This document shows, piece after piece, positions 52,408 to 64,000 of a DNA stretch of 64,000 nt (the stretch's first letter is position 1; each line of letters opens with the position of its first letter). Under the pieces are notes generated by a model, which saw only the letters and a program-made list of their open reading frames with translations, did not search any database and was not told the origin of the DNA. Source of the stretch: Malus domestica. Taxonomy: Eukaryota > Streptophyta > Magnoliopsida > Rosales > Rosaceae. Made by a program: the position numbers and the translations under genes. Where the stretch lies: NCBI RefSeq assembly GCF_042453785.1, contig NC_091661.1, forward strand, positions 31,983,501 to 32,047,500. Direction: 5' to 3'.

Positions 52408-52607
52408 GGAGGCAGATTCTCTGCCCTCCTATTTTTCGTGCCCTCCTGTTTTGTGTGGTCATGGTTAAGCCACGTTAACATTTTATATTATTTTTCTATA
52501 GAGATAATAAGACAAAAAGGAATAGTAATATAAAATGTTGACGTGATTTAACTGTGATCATACAAACAGAAGGGCATGAGAAGTGGGAGGATAGAGAATC
52601 TGCTTCC
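52408..52607. mobile_element. 200-base MULE-type MITE
   Basis: Ends GGAGGCAGATTCTCTGCCCT and, reversed, GGAAGCAGATTCTCTATCCT. Arms of about 85 bases also share AACATTTTATATTA. Perfect 9-base target duplication ATTTTTTTA at 52399-52407 and 52608-52616 (low complexity, so slightly weaker evidence). Non-coding. Confidence 0.8.
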
Positions 52608-53892
52608 ATTTTTTTAAGAGAAAAACTTGGACAAGTCTCTTTGATTTTGATAGTTTTAGGATAGAAGACGGTCAGTTAAACTAAAATGTAAATAACGTGA
52701 CTATTTTTAGTATTATGGTTTAATGGTATTTTTTATTATTTGTAAATGAAAGATCTCGATTTTTGCTTAAGGTAAATTTGAACTATGTTACTACTAGCTT
52801 ATTGTAAGGCTTAAATCACTCTCCTTAGTCTAACACTCTCTTACTTCTTAGTATAGATAATCTGTTAAAAGAAATACAAGTGACATGAACATTTCTATTT
52901 CAATCTCGTTCGTTAGTTATTAAAAATTCATGGTTTTTCATAAAAAAAAAAATTGGTGGTCGCTTGCCATTAAATTTGATATACAAAATTACGATTAAAC
53001 ATTAAAAATACATATTTAATAAAGAAATATTTGCTACTTAATACTACGGTTAGTGATATTTCTCTTCACTTGTAAGTGAGATGTTTTAGGTTTAATCATC
53101 GCCAAATGTGAATTTGAATTACATTATTGCTAACTCTTTGTGAGACTAAACCAACGGCCTTCTTTTTGATATTGTTAATATCGTTTGTTCAAAAAATAAA
53201 AAATAAAAAAATATTTGATTTCAAGTCTAAGGATAATGATTATTTCTTGGTCGCTTGCCCAAGAAAACATTTAAGCTCGTTATAAGCCGCTGAGCAAAAC
53301 GTCACATTTTGAGTCAAATCCACTTCAATAAAGAAGATTTTTCGATGTGCTTAGAATACAGAGTGAAGTAACTTATATCATTATACAATTTGAATGACAC
53401 TAAAAATAATTTTTTTCATTGTATATTAACATATTGTGTTCAATCACATGTTTCAACCACATAGAAAAATCTCTATTTCAGCTGTTTGAAGTGGTCCCCA
53501 CAGTATTTACCACTATAGTTCTCATTCAATATTGCAAGACGTTAGGCGTACCAAATTTCTTTGGCTATCAATATTTTTTTTAATAAAGATAAAATACGAA
53601 AAATAATTTGTACATATTTTTTTGTCATTCTATATAGTGTTTGTTAATTTTCTTTTAATTCATTCGATATGTTAAAATAAGAAAGTTTGTGTATGAATTT
53701 AAAATAATGCGCTGCCTGAAATCACATCTCTAAACTATCATTTGACGAGCAAAACATATGCTTAGCATAGTTTGATATCTCATGCATACAAAATTATGTT
53801 TATATCAAACTTGAGACCTTTCGTAATTAAATAGAGTTTGGAAGTTGCTAGTGTAGCTTGTTTTTTTTTTCTTAAAGGGAATTTTGGGGGTA
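52608..53892. other. gene-poor AT-rich spacer
   Basis: No gene recognised. Two diverged SINE-like pieces may be present (about 52735-52850 and 53050-53165). Both have a GTAAGTGAGA or AAATGAAAGA head and a TTTAATCATC or TTTGAACTAT stretch where a B-box would be. Too decayed to call firmly. Confidence 0.45.
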
Positions 53893-54060
53893 GGATTCTC
53901 TCTTCTTCATATTCTCCTTTTCTCCTCTTCTTTCTTATTTGAAGGTCACGATTAAGTCACGTCAGCATCTTGTGTTAACTTCTTTAGAGAGAAAAAAACA
54001 AAGAGGAAAAATGAAAGAGGAGAGAAGGACAGTGAGGGAAAAAGATTTGAAGAAGAGACT
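53893..54060. repeat. inverted-repeat MITE, relative of the 52408 element
   Basis: GGATTCTCTCTTCTTCATAT on the left faces, in reverse, GAATCCTAGTCTCTTCTTCA. The internal words GGTCACGATTAAGTCACGTC match GGTCATGGTTAAGCCACGTT of the 52408 element. A further related half-copy starts at about 54117 (AGGATTCTCTCCTC). Ends approximate. Confidence 0.5.
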
Positions 54061-54386
54061 AGGATTCTTGATGTTTTACATACAACAATCTCTGACGGTT
54101 TGATCTATGGAAGATACTAGGATTCTCTCCTCTTTTTTTCTTCTCTTGTTCTCACCCACCCTCAAGATTTCATCTTGTTTTTGCATCCTTGTAGAGAGAG
54201 AGAAAAAAAAAGTAAAATAACTGTGAGAGGAGAAGAGAGAGGGGAGAGGAAAAAGGAGTGAGAGTCTCTTTTAGGAATGGAGAGATTTTGCAGTGTGATT
54301 GGTACACAGGATGATACACCACATGTTACTGTATAAATAGTAGGATATGTGTGCTAAAAAGTTAATAACTTAAAAATAAAATTTTT

Positions 54387-55699
54387 GGGTTAATCTCAGT
54401 TTACTACTTTGAAGTTTTATGGTTTTCAACATGAAATTTTTTTCATCCCAAAGTCATACCTCAAGTCTTAATTTTGGGACAGTTTCATACATCCGTTAAG
54501 TTTTCTGTTAACTGATGATGTGGTGTACATGTAGCGTCACGTGTCAATATGAGTTCCACGTGGATATTAAAAATAATTAAAAAAAAAAACCCAACCCGTC
54601 TTCTGCCTCGCACCAACCCCTTCCATTCCTTCTTCCCTCTGCAACCCGCACCCTCTCCCCCAATCTTCCTTCACCACCAAAACCAGTCTCCCCCAAACAA
54701 AATTTACACTACTCGTTTCAGTTGTTTAAATACATCAAATTACCGTTGAACCTATACCTCTTTGTCGGCGAAGTCTCAGATCTACTTCTCCCTCTCCAAC
54801 ATTTCCCCCCAAATTCCAGACCCTAATTCTCATAAACCGTCGCAGAGACCTCCATTGCCCTCAATCCGCTCTGCTTCGCACTCTCCCGACGCTGATAGCG
54901 GTGTCAGTGTGAGGCTTTTGAAGTAATTTAGCTCCAATTTCAGTTCACCACTGCACGAATTAGGGTTTTTGGATGTTCGCCGCAGATGGTGAGGAGACGT
55001 GAGAGACTAGGTTTTATACGGAAGAATGCAGGCATCGTCGCAGAGCTCTGCGGCTCAGCCGGAAGTGATATTGCAATGGCTTCAGAAGGAGAAACTTAGG
55101 GAGGCTGCTAGTGCGGCAGAGACCAGGGAGGTCGCGCTGCAAGAGAGGGACTTGGCGGTAAAGGAGGTGGAGAAATTGAGGAACATTGTAAAAAGACAGA
55201 GGAAGGATTTGAAGGCCAGAATGTTGGAGGTTTCGAGGGCAGAGGCCGAACGGAAGAGGATGCTTGATGAACTCTCTAAAAAAAGGTTTGAGCCTTTTAA
55301 AAAATAATTTGTATACTCCAGTACATGATTTGGTTGGGGTGATATGGTTGGAGGGGTGTTGTCGGGAGTTTTTGGGGTGGGTGGGAGTTTCTGGGGGTTG
55401 GGGTATCGGAAGTGCAGAGGTCTGTTGTTCAAGAAGACGCCCATTTTTTATTTTTTGTGATTTTGTATTTTTTAAATTATTTTTAATATCCACGTGGGAC
55501 TCATATTGACACGTGACACTTAGTTATTGTCCACGTGTACACCACTTCATCATTTAACATAACTTTTAACGGAAAACTTAACGGATATATGAAACTGTCC
55601 CAAAATTAAGACTTGAGGTATGACTCTGGGATGAAAAAAACTTCATGTACCAAATGTTGAAAATCACCAAACTTCAGGGTAGTAAACTGAGATTAACCC
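54387..55699. mobile_element. Pack-MULE carrying a host gene fragment
   Basis: 1313 bases. Long inverted ends of about 195-230 bases (54387 to about 54580, and about 55471-55699) both begin GGGTTAATCTCAGTTTACTA and share TTAATTTTGGGACAGTTTCA and CACGTGGATATTAAAAATAA. The target duplication is AAAATTTTT, 9 bases and perfect (54378-54386 and 55700-55708), as expected for Mutator-like elements. No transposase inside. The interior (54590-55470) is GC-richer than its surroundings and holds gene-like leader sequence plus a 93-codon ORF matching part of augmin subunit 5, so it is a gene-capturing (Pack-) MULE. Confidence 0.92.
55026..55307 (+). pseudogene. AUG5: captured augmin subunit 5 (AUG5) fragment
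   Basis: A 93-codon ORF inside the Pack-MULE. Residues 1-22 ([20 protein letters not shown]) look like the N-terminus of AUG5/HAUS5. The rest ([54 protein letters not shown]) looks like its internal coiled coil, joined with the intervening protein part missing. AUG5 is a subunit of augmin, which recruits gamma-tubulin for microtubule branching in spindle and phragmoplast. The fragment keeps the start codon and possibly the parental leader, so it could be transcribed. It may be a chimeric small protein, an RNA-silencing source, or inert. Family match is from memory; the parent gene is not in this window. Confidence 0.7.
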
Positions 55700-57655
55700 A
55701 AAATTTTTCACCATTCTTATTAAAACACGTGTTATATCACTTGTATTCCTGTTACAACTAAAAATTTCTTATAGGAATGCAGTAAAAAAGTGAGTAAATA
55801 TTTAAGCGTCAGAAAAGTGGGAACACAATTCGAAGATCGGATCTGATAAGCACTCGTACTTATCATCCTATAGCAGACAGCTACTCCGCACTGGGGAAGA
55901 CAATGACAGATTGACTGGTAGATAATAAATTAGATTCTCGATAGCTTTGAAATACAAAATTATTTATTGATGGGAAAAGTGAAAAGTAGTGGGACCACAA
56001 CTGAAATGCGAAAAAAGAAAAAGAAGAAAATAGTGGGAAGTAAATTTAGTAATAAAGTACGAGGTAGGGTAGGGTAACGTGGCGGGCTTGAGTCGGATTT
56101 TTCCAAATATTCAAATCCGAATTCTCGTCTGATCATCTTTATGAGGATTATAGGGATTCGTGAATAATATCCATTCATTATATATCGTGAAGTTATAAAT
56201 TATTTTAAATATTTTTATTTAAAATTAAATACAAATAATACTTGACAAATATTAACTGCAGGATGTACGATAAACGAACACGATTTAGAGATCCCTAGAA
56301 TTCTCACCAAAAGGATCCGGAAGGATCCTGTTGGCAAATATTCCTCATACTATTTGTAAAAATTTACTATAGTAAATATTGTTAACAAGACGTAAAATAT
56401 AGGTGGTGATATTTACACTCATTTTTATTTTTTACTTAATTTTGTTAATTTTTATATTTTAATCTTCTTATTTGATTTGACGGTTAAGAATTAAAATGAT
56501 GTATAATAAGTAAAAAGAGTATGTAAATAGTACCACTCAAGAAAAATCACAAAGTACTGTAATAAAATAGAAGTGAGTGCAAGAACGAGTACTTGGCACC
56601 CCGGGTTTAATAAAATAAAAATATATTTGTGTTGGCATGTATTTAGTTTATTAATATTTAAGGGTGGTGTACTCACATGATATAGTCCACATAATTTAAA
56701 AAATATATATATATATATATTTTTTTTTTTTAAATCTCCCAAAGTAGGGAAAATTACTTCATGAGTTTCACATTTTTTGTTCATAATTTTCTACGAGCTA
56801 CTCTTGTTCTCGAAAATTTGAAGTTTGAATAAATTGTCCTCGCATAATTGTGAGTTAAATGTTTAGTAGTTAAATTTGTAAACTGTGATTTCCATCGCTA
56901 CCTTCCATAAAAAAATGGTGGTCCTTTTTCATTTCTCACGTTTTTTTGTCTGAAATAATTTTTTTATTTTAATTTTATGGGTGGCCTTATATTCCGAAGA
57001 AAAAGAAGAAAAAATAAAAAGGGTAATCGCATTGTGCTTAAAGTGGCGAGGGAGCAACATGTGACACATGGTTTTGTATGTTTTCCAAGGATAATTTATG
57101 CAAGGCGACATCTATAGTCACGCTATCTTATCACCCAAATACTTTCTACACAAAAATGGACATCTATATTCATGCTATCTTAACAATGAGACTCTTTCGC
57201 AAATTATATGGCATTTATAACACCGAAAAAAATTGTGTTTGGCTTGAGGTCGCGTTAAGATTGAGTGAATATATTGGGTAGCGTGAAATACTAAGACTGT
57301 TGAGCTTCACACGGATAATCTACATAAGGTCCAATTAAATATTAACTGACAGTAGCGAGACATGCCTCAGTGATAAAATCAATTGATAGTAACGAGACAT
57401 GCGTTTAATGATAAAATTAATTAACAATAATGAAAGTAGCCTAAGGTCTCAATTGAGATTCTATGTATAAAATCTCTTGATGTTATGATCTGAAACAACA
57501 CGATGCATTCTCACGAACACTACTAACAAATATAAATTCAAACTTAGTCACAAAAATCGACGTATTATATTGGTCATTGAGTACGATGGTTGTAGGTGGT
57601 AATGAAGGACAGTACAAAGGTCCCAATAGACAATGATTCAATTGCGACAAAAAAG
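55700..57655. other. gene-poor AT-rich spacer
   Basis: No recognisable gene. Contains a short (AT)n run at about 56701-56720 followed by a T-run, and assorted low-complexity ORFs. Part of the long gap between TIO and the TOPLESS-related gene. Confidence 0.5.
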
Positions 57656-57986
57656 CAATCACATGGATTGCGGACACAAAGTCTCTCTCTCTCTCTCTTT
57701 CTCATGCACACATGCATGTAGGTGTACACTTCTTTTTCTTTATGATCGGTAAAGAGCACAAAAGCTTATATTAGGGAGACTTGGAATGCGATCAGATAGA
57801 CATTAATAATGTATTTCTATGTAAGTAGAAATCGTATATTAATAAATTTGAAAATTAATAAGATCTTAGTTAATAAATATTAATAACTAAGAACCTGATG
57901 ATATTACCTCTCAATCCTCACCGATCAATGCAATTGTCAATTGTCAATTGCTATTACTTAAAGCAATCACATGGATTGCGGACACA

Positions 57987-58041
<55 letters not shown>

Positions 58042-58231
58042 GCACACATGCATGCATATGTACACTTCCTTTTTCTTCATGTTTGGTAGAGATCGCAAAA
58101 GTTTATATCAGAAAGACTTTGAATGCGGTCAGATAGACATTAATAATGTATTTCATTCAATATAGGTAGAGACCGTATATTAATAAATATGAAAATTAAT
58201 AAGATCTTAGTTAATAAATATTAATAACTAG
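57656..58231 (+). repeat. direct duplication of about 240-270 bases around a CT tract
   Basis: 57656-57893 and 57963-58231 share ATCACATGGATTGCGGACAC, a CT run, CATGCACACATGCATG, GCGRTCAGATAGACATTAAT and AAGATCTTAGTTAATAAATA. The CT run is short and broken (about 10 units) in the left copy and 50 bases in the right one, showing slippage after the duplication. Confidence 0.85.
57990..58039 (+). repeat. (CT)25 microsatellite
   Basis: Uninterrupted 50-base CT tract in the right unit of the local duplication. Confidence 0.95.
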
Positions 58232-59640
58232 GCAATACTAATTTTCCATGATATTACATTATCAATTGCTATTATATAACGACAAGCTAGCTTTATTTAC
58301 AGTTTTACACTACTGAGATTTGTATTTAAACAATCTTATAGTTCAATTTATACTACTGAGATCTCTCAATCATTTTGTTCATCCGTCATTCTCATGATTT
58401 TCAATTGATTTGTATACATAAAATTATATATTAAAATGAACTAAGGCATACTGACGAGGGAAAACAAATTTAATTAATTAAAAAATGACCATATATTGCT
58501 TTGGTTTTATTTTTTGTTGAGGTTGACTAATGAAAGCTTGTGTGTTTGATCCACTATGGATGGCTAGCAATAGGATATATGTTGTAAATTGCATTATTTT
58601 TAACGTATCGTTCGTTGCCAACTATTAGTCTCGATCAAATAATTTAATCGAACTTCTTTCTTCCATCCCTTTCGTTTTCTGCTAAAGATATACGATGGGA
58701 AAGACGAATTCCCACGTAACTTTGAAGGTCACCTTTCATCATTTTCAATCACAAAAAGGTTCAAATTTAATATGGCCTTTACATTATGCAAAGTGGATGT
58801 GATGTTTATGGTCGAAGGTATGCACATATTTTCTTTCATCAATAAATATACTATAATAAGTGGACAAAAAATATTTGAATTTAAGCGCAAGTAGACATAT
58901 AAATTGTCCTAATCAACTAATTTAACTTACTTTTTGTCATGAAAGTTTACTTGGTTGCTTAAATTTTTTATGATTCAGGTACAATAGAATTATGCAACCA
59001 CGACAAATCAGTCACAAGTTGGTAGGGAACTCCTCACAAGTAGATATTGAAATGAAGATTCAAACTCAAATGCAAACTATAAAACACTGACCTAATACAC
59101 ACATACTATGAAATTTTATATGAACTTAAACTCACTAGCCATCCACTATTAGATATATATCTATATATCTATATATCTATATAAAGGACGTTGCTATACG
59201 TACGCTCATATTTACTTCTTAAACACTCTTCATCAAAATCTATAATTTAATATTTTTTAATTCATTTAACTTAACGGTTAAAAATTTAAGAAAAATATAT
59301 GAAAAGTAAAACAAAGAGTGTTGATAGCACACTCTCGTACATGTGAGCCAAAACCGGATTAGAAGTGTTGAAATTGAAGTTGTTTGAATTAAAGTGGCAA
59401 AATTGGAAGGGAAACCAAATGAAGACTGCCGACCTGAATGAGGCCTCTCTCTCTCTCTTTCTGCGCTTTGGAACAATAAAACAATTAAATCCATCACTTC
59501 CACGTATCAAATGTTACCGTTGGAATGCTCGTTGGTAGCCACACAAAAGTTAAAACCAAACGTCAAACATTTTCCGATGGTTTGTCAGCCATTTGACCAA
59601 TCAGAAGACGAGCTCAGGCAGTGCAACGGTGGACCCTCCT
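58232..59640. other. spacer upstream of the TOPLESS-related gene
   Basis: AT-rich, with a small (TATATC)n array at about 59152-59182. No gene recognised. The part from about 59500 probably belongs to the promoter of the TOPLESS-related gene. Confidence 0.5.
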
Positions 59641-60056
59641 GCATTCCATCATTTCCGCCTCGCCTAGGGTTTCCTGTCGTGTACTGGCTCTAGTCACTAC
59701 AGTCCAATATAGATCAGTGAGAAAGTCAGGTAGAGAGAGAAAGAGAAAGAGAGAGCACATAGAGAGATAATGGGAGAGAGACAGAGGGATTACGTGTTGT
59801 ATATAAACATAAATGGAAAACATTAAAAAAAATGATGGAAAAGACTGTGAGAGAGGAGAGAGGAGAGAGGAGAGAGGAGAGAGAGAGAATGCCCCAGAAA
59901 AAGCACAAAACAGCACAGCCTCTGTCTTTGTCCTACAAAGAGAAAAAAGTATATAAAGATATAGAAAGAGAAAGAGACAGATACAAAGTAAATATTTTTA
60001 GAGAGAGAAAGTAAAGGGTTGTTGCAGAGTTTAGTAGGCACAGCACGCACATAGAG

Positions 60057-60093
<37 letters not shown>

Positions 60094-60703
60094 AGGAAGA
60101 ACAAAAGAGCTTCAGAAATAAACCCTAACCCTAGAAAAATGTTTCATTTTGCTTCCTTCTGGTGACCCAGTAAGGCTCTGTTATTTTTCTCTCAGCTTTG
60201 ATTTACATGCCATGTGAAGGAAGACAGATTTCCACTGTAATTTGTGAAATCCCAGCTCCATATTTGTTCTTTGTGTTTAATTTACGCTGCCACATGTGAG
60301 TTTGTGCTAAATGTTGGATCTTTATTGTAGAAGCTGAAATTTAAGGCTTATTGGGGGGTTTATCTCAACTGGGTTGCTTGAAGGAGTGATATTCTGGCCT
60401 TGTTTTTTATTTGGGTATTTTGTGCCTTTTACTTGTGGAATTTTTCTGGATGTTTTTCTGGAGATCGAGGTATTTAGAAATTTAGATGATTGTGGGTTCT
60501 CTCTCTGCATAACTTGGTGGTTTGAGATAAAGCTTCTTACTTTGCACCAGAAGTGAGGTGAAGACGAAGAAATAGACTCTGGGAGTTAAAGGCTTCTCAT
60601 TGTCTGTTTGGATCCCGGTAGTGGTTCGGGTTGAACCCAAATAAATTGCAGTTGATTTTACTTTCCGATCTTTGCGCTGGAGCGGTTAGGATTACCGGGG
60701 GCA
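59641..60703 (+). promoter_or_regulatory. promoter/leader of the TOPLESS-related gene
   Basis: Rich in (GA)n blocks: about 59735-59765, 59848-59890 (GAGAGGA repeats) and 60054-60091. GA blocks lie near transcription starts in many plant genes. A long leader likely runs to the ATG at 60704. A leader intron is possible but I could not place it firmly. Confidence 0.5.
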
Positions 60704-63700
60704 ATGTCTTCGTTAAGCAGGGAGCTAGTATTCCTGATCTTACAGTTCTTAGATGAGGAGAAGTTCAAGGAAACAGTTCATAGGTAAGTGTGGTTACGCA
60801 GTACTGTTTTGTTCTGCTGAGGAAAATTTGGGGAAGAGAAGATTGGAAAACGTACCTGTCTACTTTCGGGTTTTTGTGTTGTTTTGAGTATTATGGCCTA
60901 TACGAAGCGTACCAAACAAAAATGCCGGTTTGAAGCCAGCCTTACATGTTGCAGAGTGGTGGCTTGCTCTATGGTTTGCATTTGTCTTTTTCTTCCCCGC
61001 GTTCCTCAGCAGAAAAATGGAGCAAGATAAATTGGGTTTAAACGCAATATTAATGCCATGTCCTTGTATGTAATGTGCTTCTTTTTGACATTTAGGCTTG
61101 AGCAAGAGTCTGGTTTTTTCTTCAATATGAAGCATTTCGAGGACCAAGTCCAGGCTGGAGAGTGGGATGAAGTTGAGCGCTATTTGTGTGGCTTCACTAA
61201 AGTTGAAGACAACCGGTATTCAATGAAGATTTTTTTTGAAATTAGGAAGCAGAAGTATTTGGAAGCTCTTGACAGGTGAGGTTCATAACTATCGCTTTTG
61301 ACATTGGTGAACGTGTGGAAGTTGATGCAAAGAGCTGAATTTGTGATTGATTGACTGTGCCAAATTTCATACCAAATTGATGTGATAAATGCAATTAAAA
61401 CGGTTATGGGTTTCTGGTGGTTGTTTAATCAAAGGATAGAAATAATGCTGAGCCGTGTCGGTTTGTAGTGCTGTAGAATTTGATCTCAATAATCCTTTAC
61501 GTAGCTATTTGATTAGTTAACTTAATTTTCGTTTCCTCCTTTCAGGCAGGATAGGGCAAGGGCTGTTGAGATTCTTGTGAAGGACCTTAAGGTTTTTTCA
61601 TCATTTAATGAGGAACTTTTCAAGGAGATCACCCAGTTGCTTAGTCTTGATAATTTTAGGTATTCTTGTTTTCCTCTGTTGCTTCTTTGTTAACCTGGAG
61701 GTTTGCCTTGTATTTGGCCCTGATTCTTTCTATTGGTATCACATCATCAGGCAAAATGAGCAGCTTTCCAAGTATGGAGACACAAAATCGGCTCGAAATA
61801 TCATGCTTATAGAACTTAAAAAGCTCATTGAGGCGAACCCATTATTTCGTGATAAGCTTGCATTCCCAGCCTTCAAAAGTTCGCGTCTTCGAACGTTAAT
61901 AAACCAGAGGTCATTCTCACATCTCCTGTTAACTTATTTTGTGCAAGTTTGTCATTAACCTGTGATCACCTCTTTTTATACAGGGTTTTGGTTATGCCAC
62001 TAGATGCCTGATAATCCTGTAGCGAGTGTCCTCTTTTGGATTGTAGGATACATTTGCAATTGCTAATTGATAGATAATTACTGAGTGATCTGATCAATAA
62101 CATTTTGCCAATGCCAATGTTGGATGTCCACAGTCATTTCACATTTATTAATAAGGAACTGATTTCCTGATATTTTCTTTCACTTCTGATGAGAGAACTT
62201 TTGAAGCTCATTTCCATATTTGAATTTTCAGTCTCAATTGGCAGCACCAGCTTTGCAAGAATCCCCGTCCAAACCCTGATATTAAAACACTATTTATGGA
62301 TCATTCTTGCACTCCAACTGCTAACGGATCTCGTCCACCACCCACAAATAGTCCCCTTGTAGGACCAATTCCAAAGGCTGGCGCATTTCCTCCTATTGGT
62401 GCCCATGGTGTAAGTTGCACCTAATTATCTCCATAAGAGAGTGCAACAATTTCTAACAGTACTTGGGATTGACTATTTATCATTGTGCAGCCATTTCAAC
62501 CCGTTGTCTCCCCATCTCCTGGTGCCATTGCTGGGTGGATGTCAAGCACTAATCCTTCTTTGCCCCACCCTGCTGTTCCAGCAGCTCCTCCTGGTATGCA
62601 GCCTTCTAGTGCAGCTGCTTTCTTGAAGCACCCAAGGACCCCTACAGGTGTTACAGGGATTGATTATCAATCAGCTGATTCAGAGCACTTGATGAAGCGC
62701 ATTCGCACTGGCCAAGCTGATGAGGTGTGACAAGAAACAATGTTTTATGCAAGCTCAATTACCATGTTTTACTTGTAATAAGCACTAAGATCTTGCTCCC
62801 CCTTCTTCTAGTACAAATAATGACGAAAATACCTACGCTCACCATGGTCTTTCAGGTGTCCTTTTCTGGTGTGATGCATAATTCCAATGTCTATTCGCAA
62901 GATGATCTTCCTAGGGCTGTTGTCCGTACCCTTAGTCAAGGATCTAATGTGATGAGCATGGACTTCCATCCACAACAGCAAACTATTCTTCTAGGTTTGT
63001 ACTTGGATATAGTTTGATCACCAGTTGTTTTTTTGGTTCATTTTTCTGAAGTTTTCAATTATTTTGTTTGTAGTTGGAACAAATGTTGGTGATATCAGCC
63101 TCTGGGAAGTAGGGTCCCGGGAGAGGTTGGTACATAGGCCTTTCAAGGTTTGGGATATACAAACTGCGTCAACACCATTGCAGGTATTGTATGTTATGGT
63201 TTTATAGGACTTGTTACTTGCTTTCCTGTTATCTATATCGTCAGTAATGAGTTACATGATGGGGTTGGGTCTATCAGAAACTCATAACCATTGTTCAAGG
63301 AAGATATAATTTTGAGTCTTATTCTTATGATATTTTCACCAAGACCAGGGTAGTTGACACCTTGAACTAAACTTTGGTACAATAAGTATATTGATCTAGA
63401 AGATCAACTGATTGTACTTTAAAATCATTTCCTGATTCAGACAGCTCTGGTGAATGATGCTGCAATATCAGTGAATCGTTGTGTATGGGCACCAGATGGA
63501 CTTATGTTGGGTATGTACACTCCTGATGGAAGGAGACAAATAGTTAGCTTTTTTTTGTGAGATAACATTGATGACCTGCCTTTTACATTTCCCAGGTGTT
63601 GCATTCTCTAAGCACATTGTTCAGATATATAATTACAATCCAACTGGAGAACTGAGACAACATTTGGAGGTAAGCTTGTACTTCATATAATTTTTTCCTA

Positions 63701-64000
63701 GGGGCAATGACAAGGTACAAGTTATTGATTATTTGTCTCATCTTTTAGATTGATGCTCATGTCGGCGGTGTTAATGACATTGCATTCGCTCATCCCAACA
63801 AGCAACTGTGTATTGTCACGTGTGGAGATGATAGAGTGATTAAGGTGAGCTGTAAGACTTGATGTGGTTTCATACTTGGAAGAGATTTGGGGTCCCTGGT
63901 TATAACCATCTGTGCAACAGGTATGGGATGCTGTAGCCGGACGCAGACAGTATACATTTGAAGGCCATGAAGCTCCTGTGTATTCAGTGTGCCCTCACTA
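60704..64000 (+). CDS. TPR: TOPLESS-related transcriptional co-repressor, 5' part
   Basis: Exons 60704-60783, 61096-61275, 61546-61659, 61751-61909, 62232-62409, 62491-62724, 62856-62994, 63074-63183, 63441-63510, 63596-63669, 63749-63844 and 63921 to beyond the window end; 478 complete codons precede the cut exon. N-terminal LisH (SSLSRELVFLILQFLDEEKF) and CTLH (GFFFNMKHFEDQVQAGEWDE) form the TPD that binds EAR motifs of repressors such as Aux/IAA. Then come SLNWQHQLCKNPRPNPDIKT, a Pro-rich linker, and the first WD40 blades (LVGTNVGDISLWEVGSRERL, IVTCGDDRVIKVWDAV). Linker details (IDYQSADSEHLMKRIRTGQA) suggest the TPR2/TPR3 branch. Acts in nuclear repression with histone deacetylases. Continues past 64000. 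Confidence 0.95.

Noticed and set aside
52119-52481. Lys-rich minus-strand ORFs
   Set aside because: They arise from T-runs on the plus strand and part of a MITE; no gene features.

Overview
This is a window of plant nuclear DNA. Genes are split by many GT-AG introns, intergenic DNA is AT-rich, and it carries LTR retrotransposons, MULE and hAT elements, tRNA-derived SINEs and (CT)n tracts in gene leaders. Gene families and repeat types suggest a woody rosid, probably Rosaceae (apple/pear/Prunus group). That placement is inference; no search was possible.

Layout, left to right. 1-885: dead ENH1-like PDZ/rubredoxin gene. 1.6-9.0 kb: three tandem DUF1218 membrane-protein copies (copy 1 intact; copy 2 a pseudogene with a deletion; copy 3 open but with an altered C-terminus and a Cassandra-type solo LTR in intron 1). 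9.8-12.0 kb: complete CDC20 gene. 12.5-18.9 kb: gluconokinase gene on the minus strand, split inside exon 4 by an intact Copia element with apparently identical LTRs. 20.0-24.4 kb: phospholipid-scramblase-related gene (minus). 25.4-31.6 kb: second LTR element with apparently identical LTRs, a decayed pol interior, an antisense coiled-coil ORF and a series of micro-palindromes. 32.5-36.8 kb: PWWP-domain gene (minus) with a hAT-type MITE in an intron. 38.9-41.5 kb: acidic nuclear-type protein. 43.4-51.3 kb: 22-exon FUSED/TIO kinase with a 5S-bearing LTR in intron 2. 51.3-60.7 kb: gene-poor DNA with MULE-type MITEs and a 1.3-kb Pack-MULE carrying a fragment that I read as augmin subunit 5. 60.7 kb to the end: 5' part of a TOPLESS-related co-repressor.

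Each eukaryotic gene here is its own transcription unit, so there is no operon logic. CDC20, TIO and the captured AUG5 fragment all relate to mitosis or cytokinesis, which is probably coincidence. From memory, the ENH1, DUF1218 and acidic-protein genes have relatives close together on Arabidopsis chromosome 5 (At5g17160-17210), which would fit conserved microsynteny. Exon borders were read by eye from splice consensus, frame and family similarity. For the complete genes the exon lengths sum to whole codons, which supports the models.
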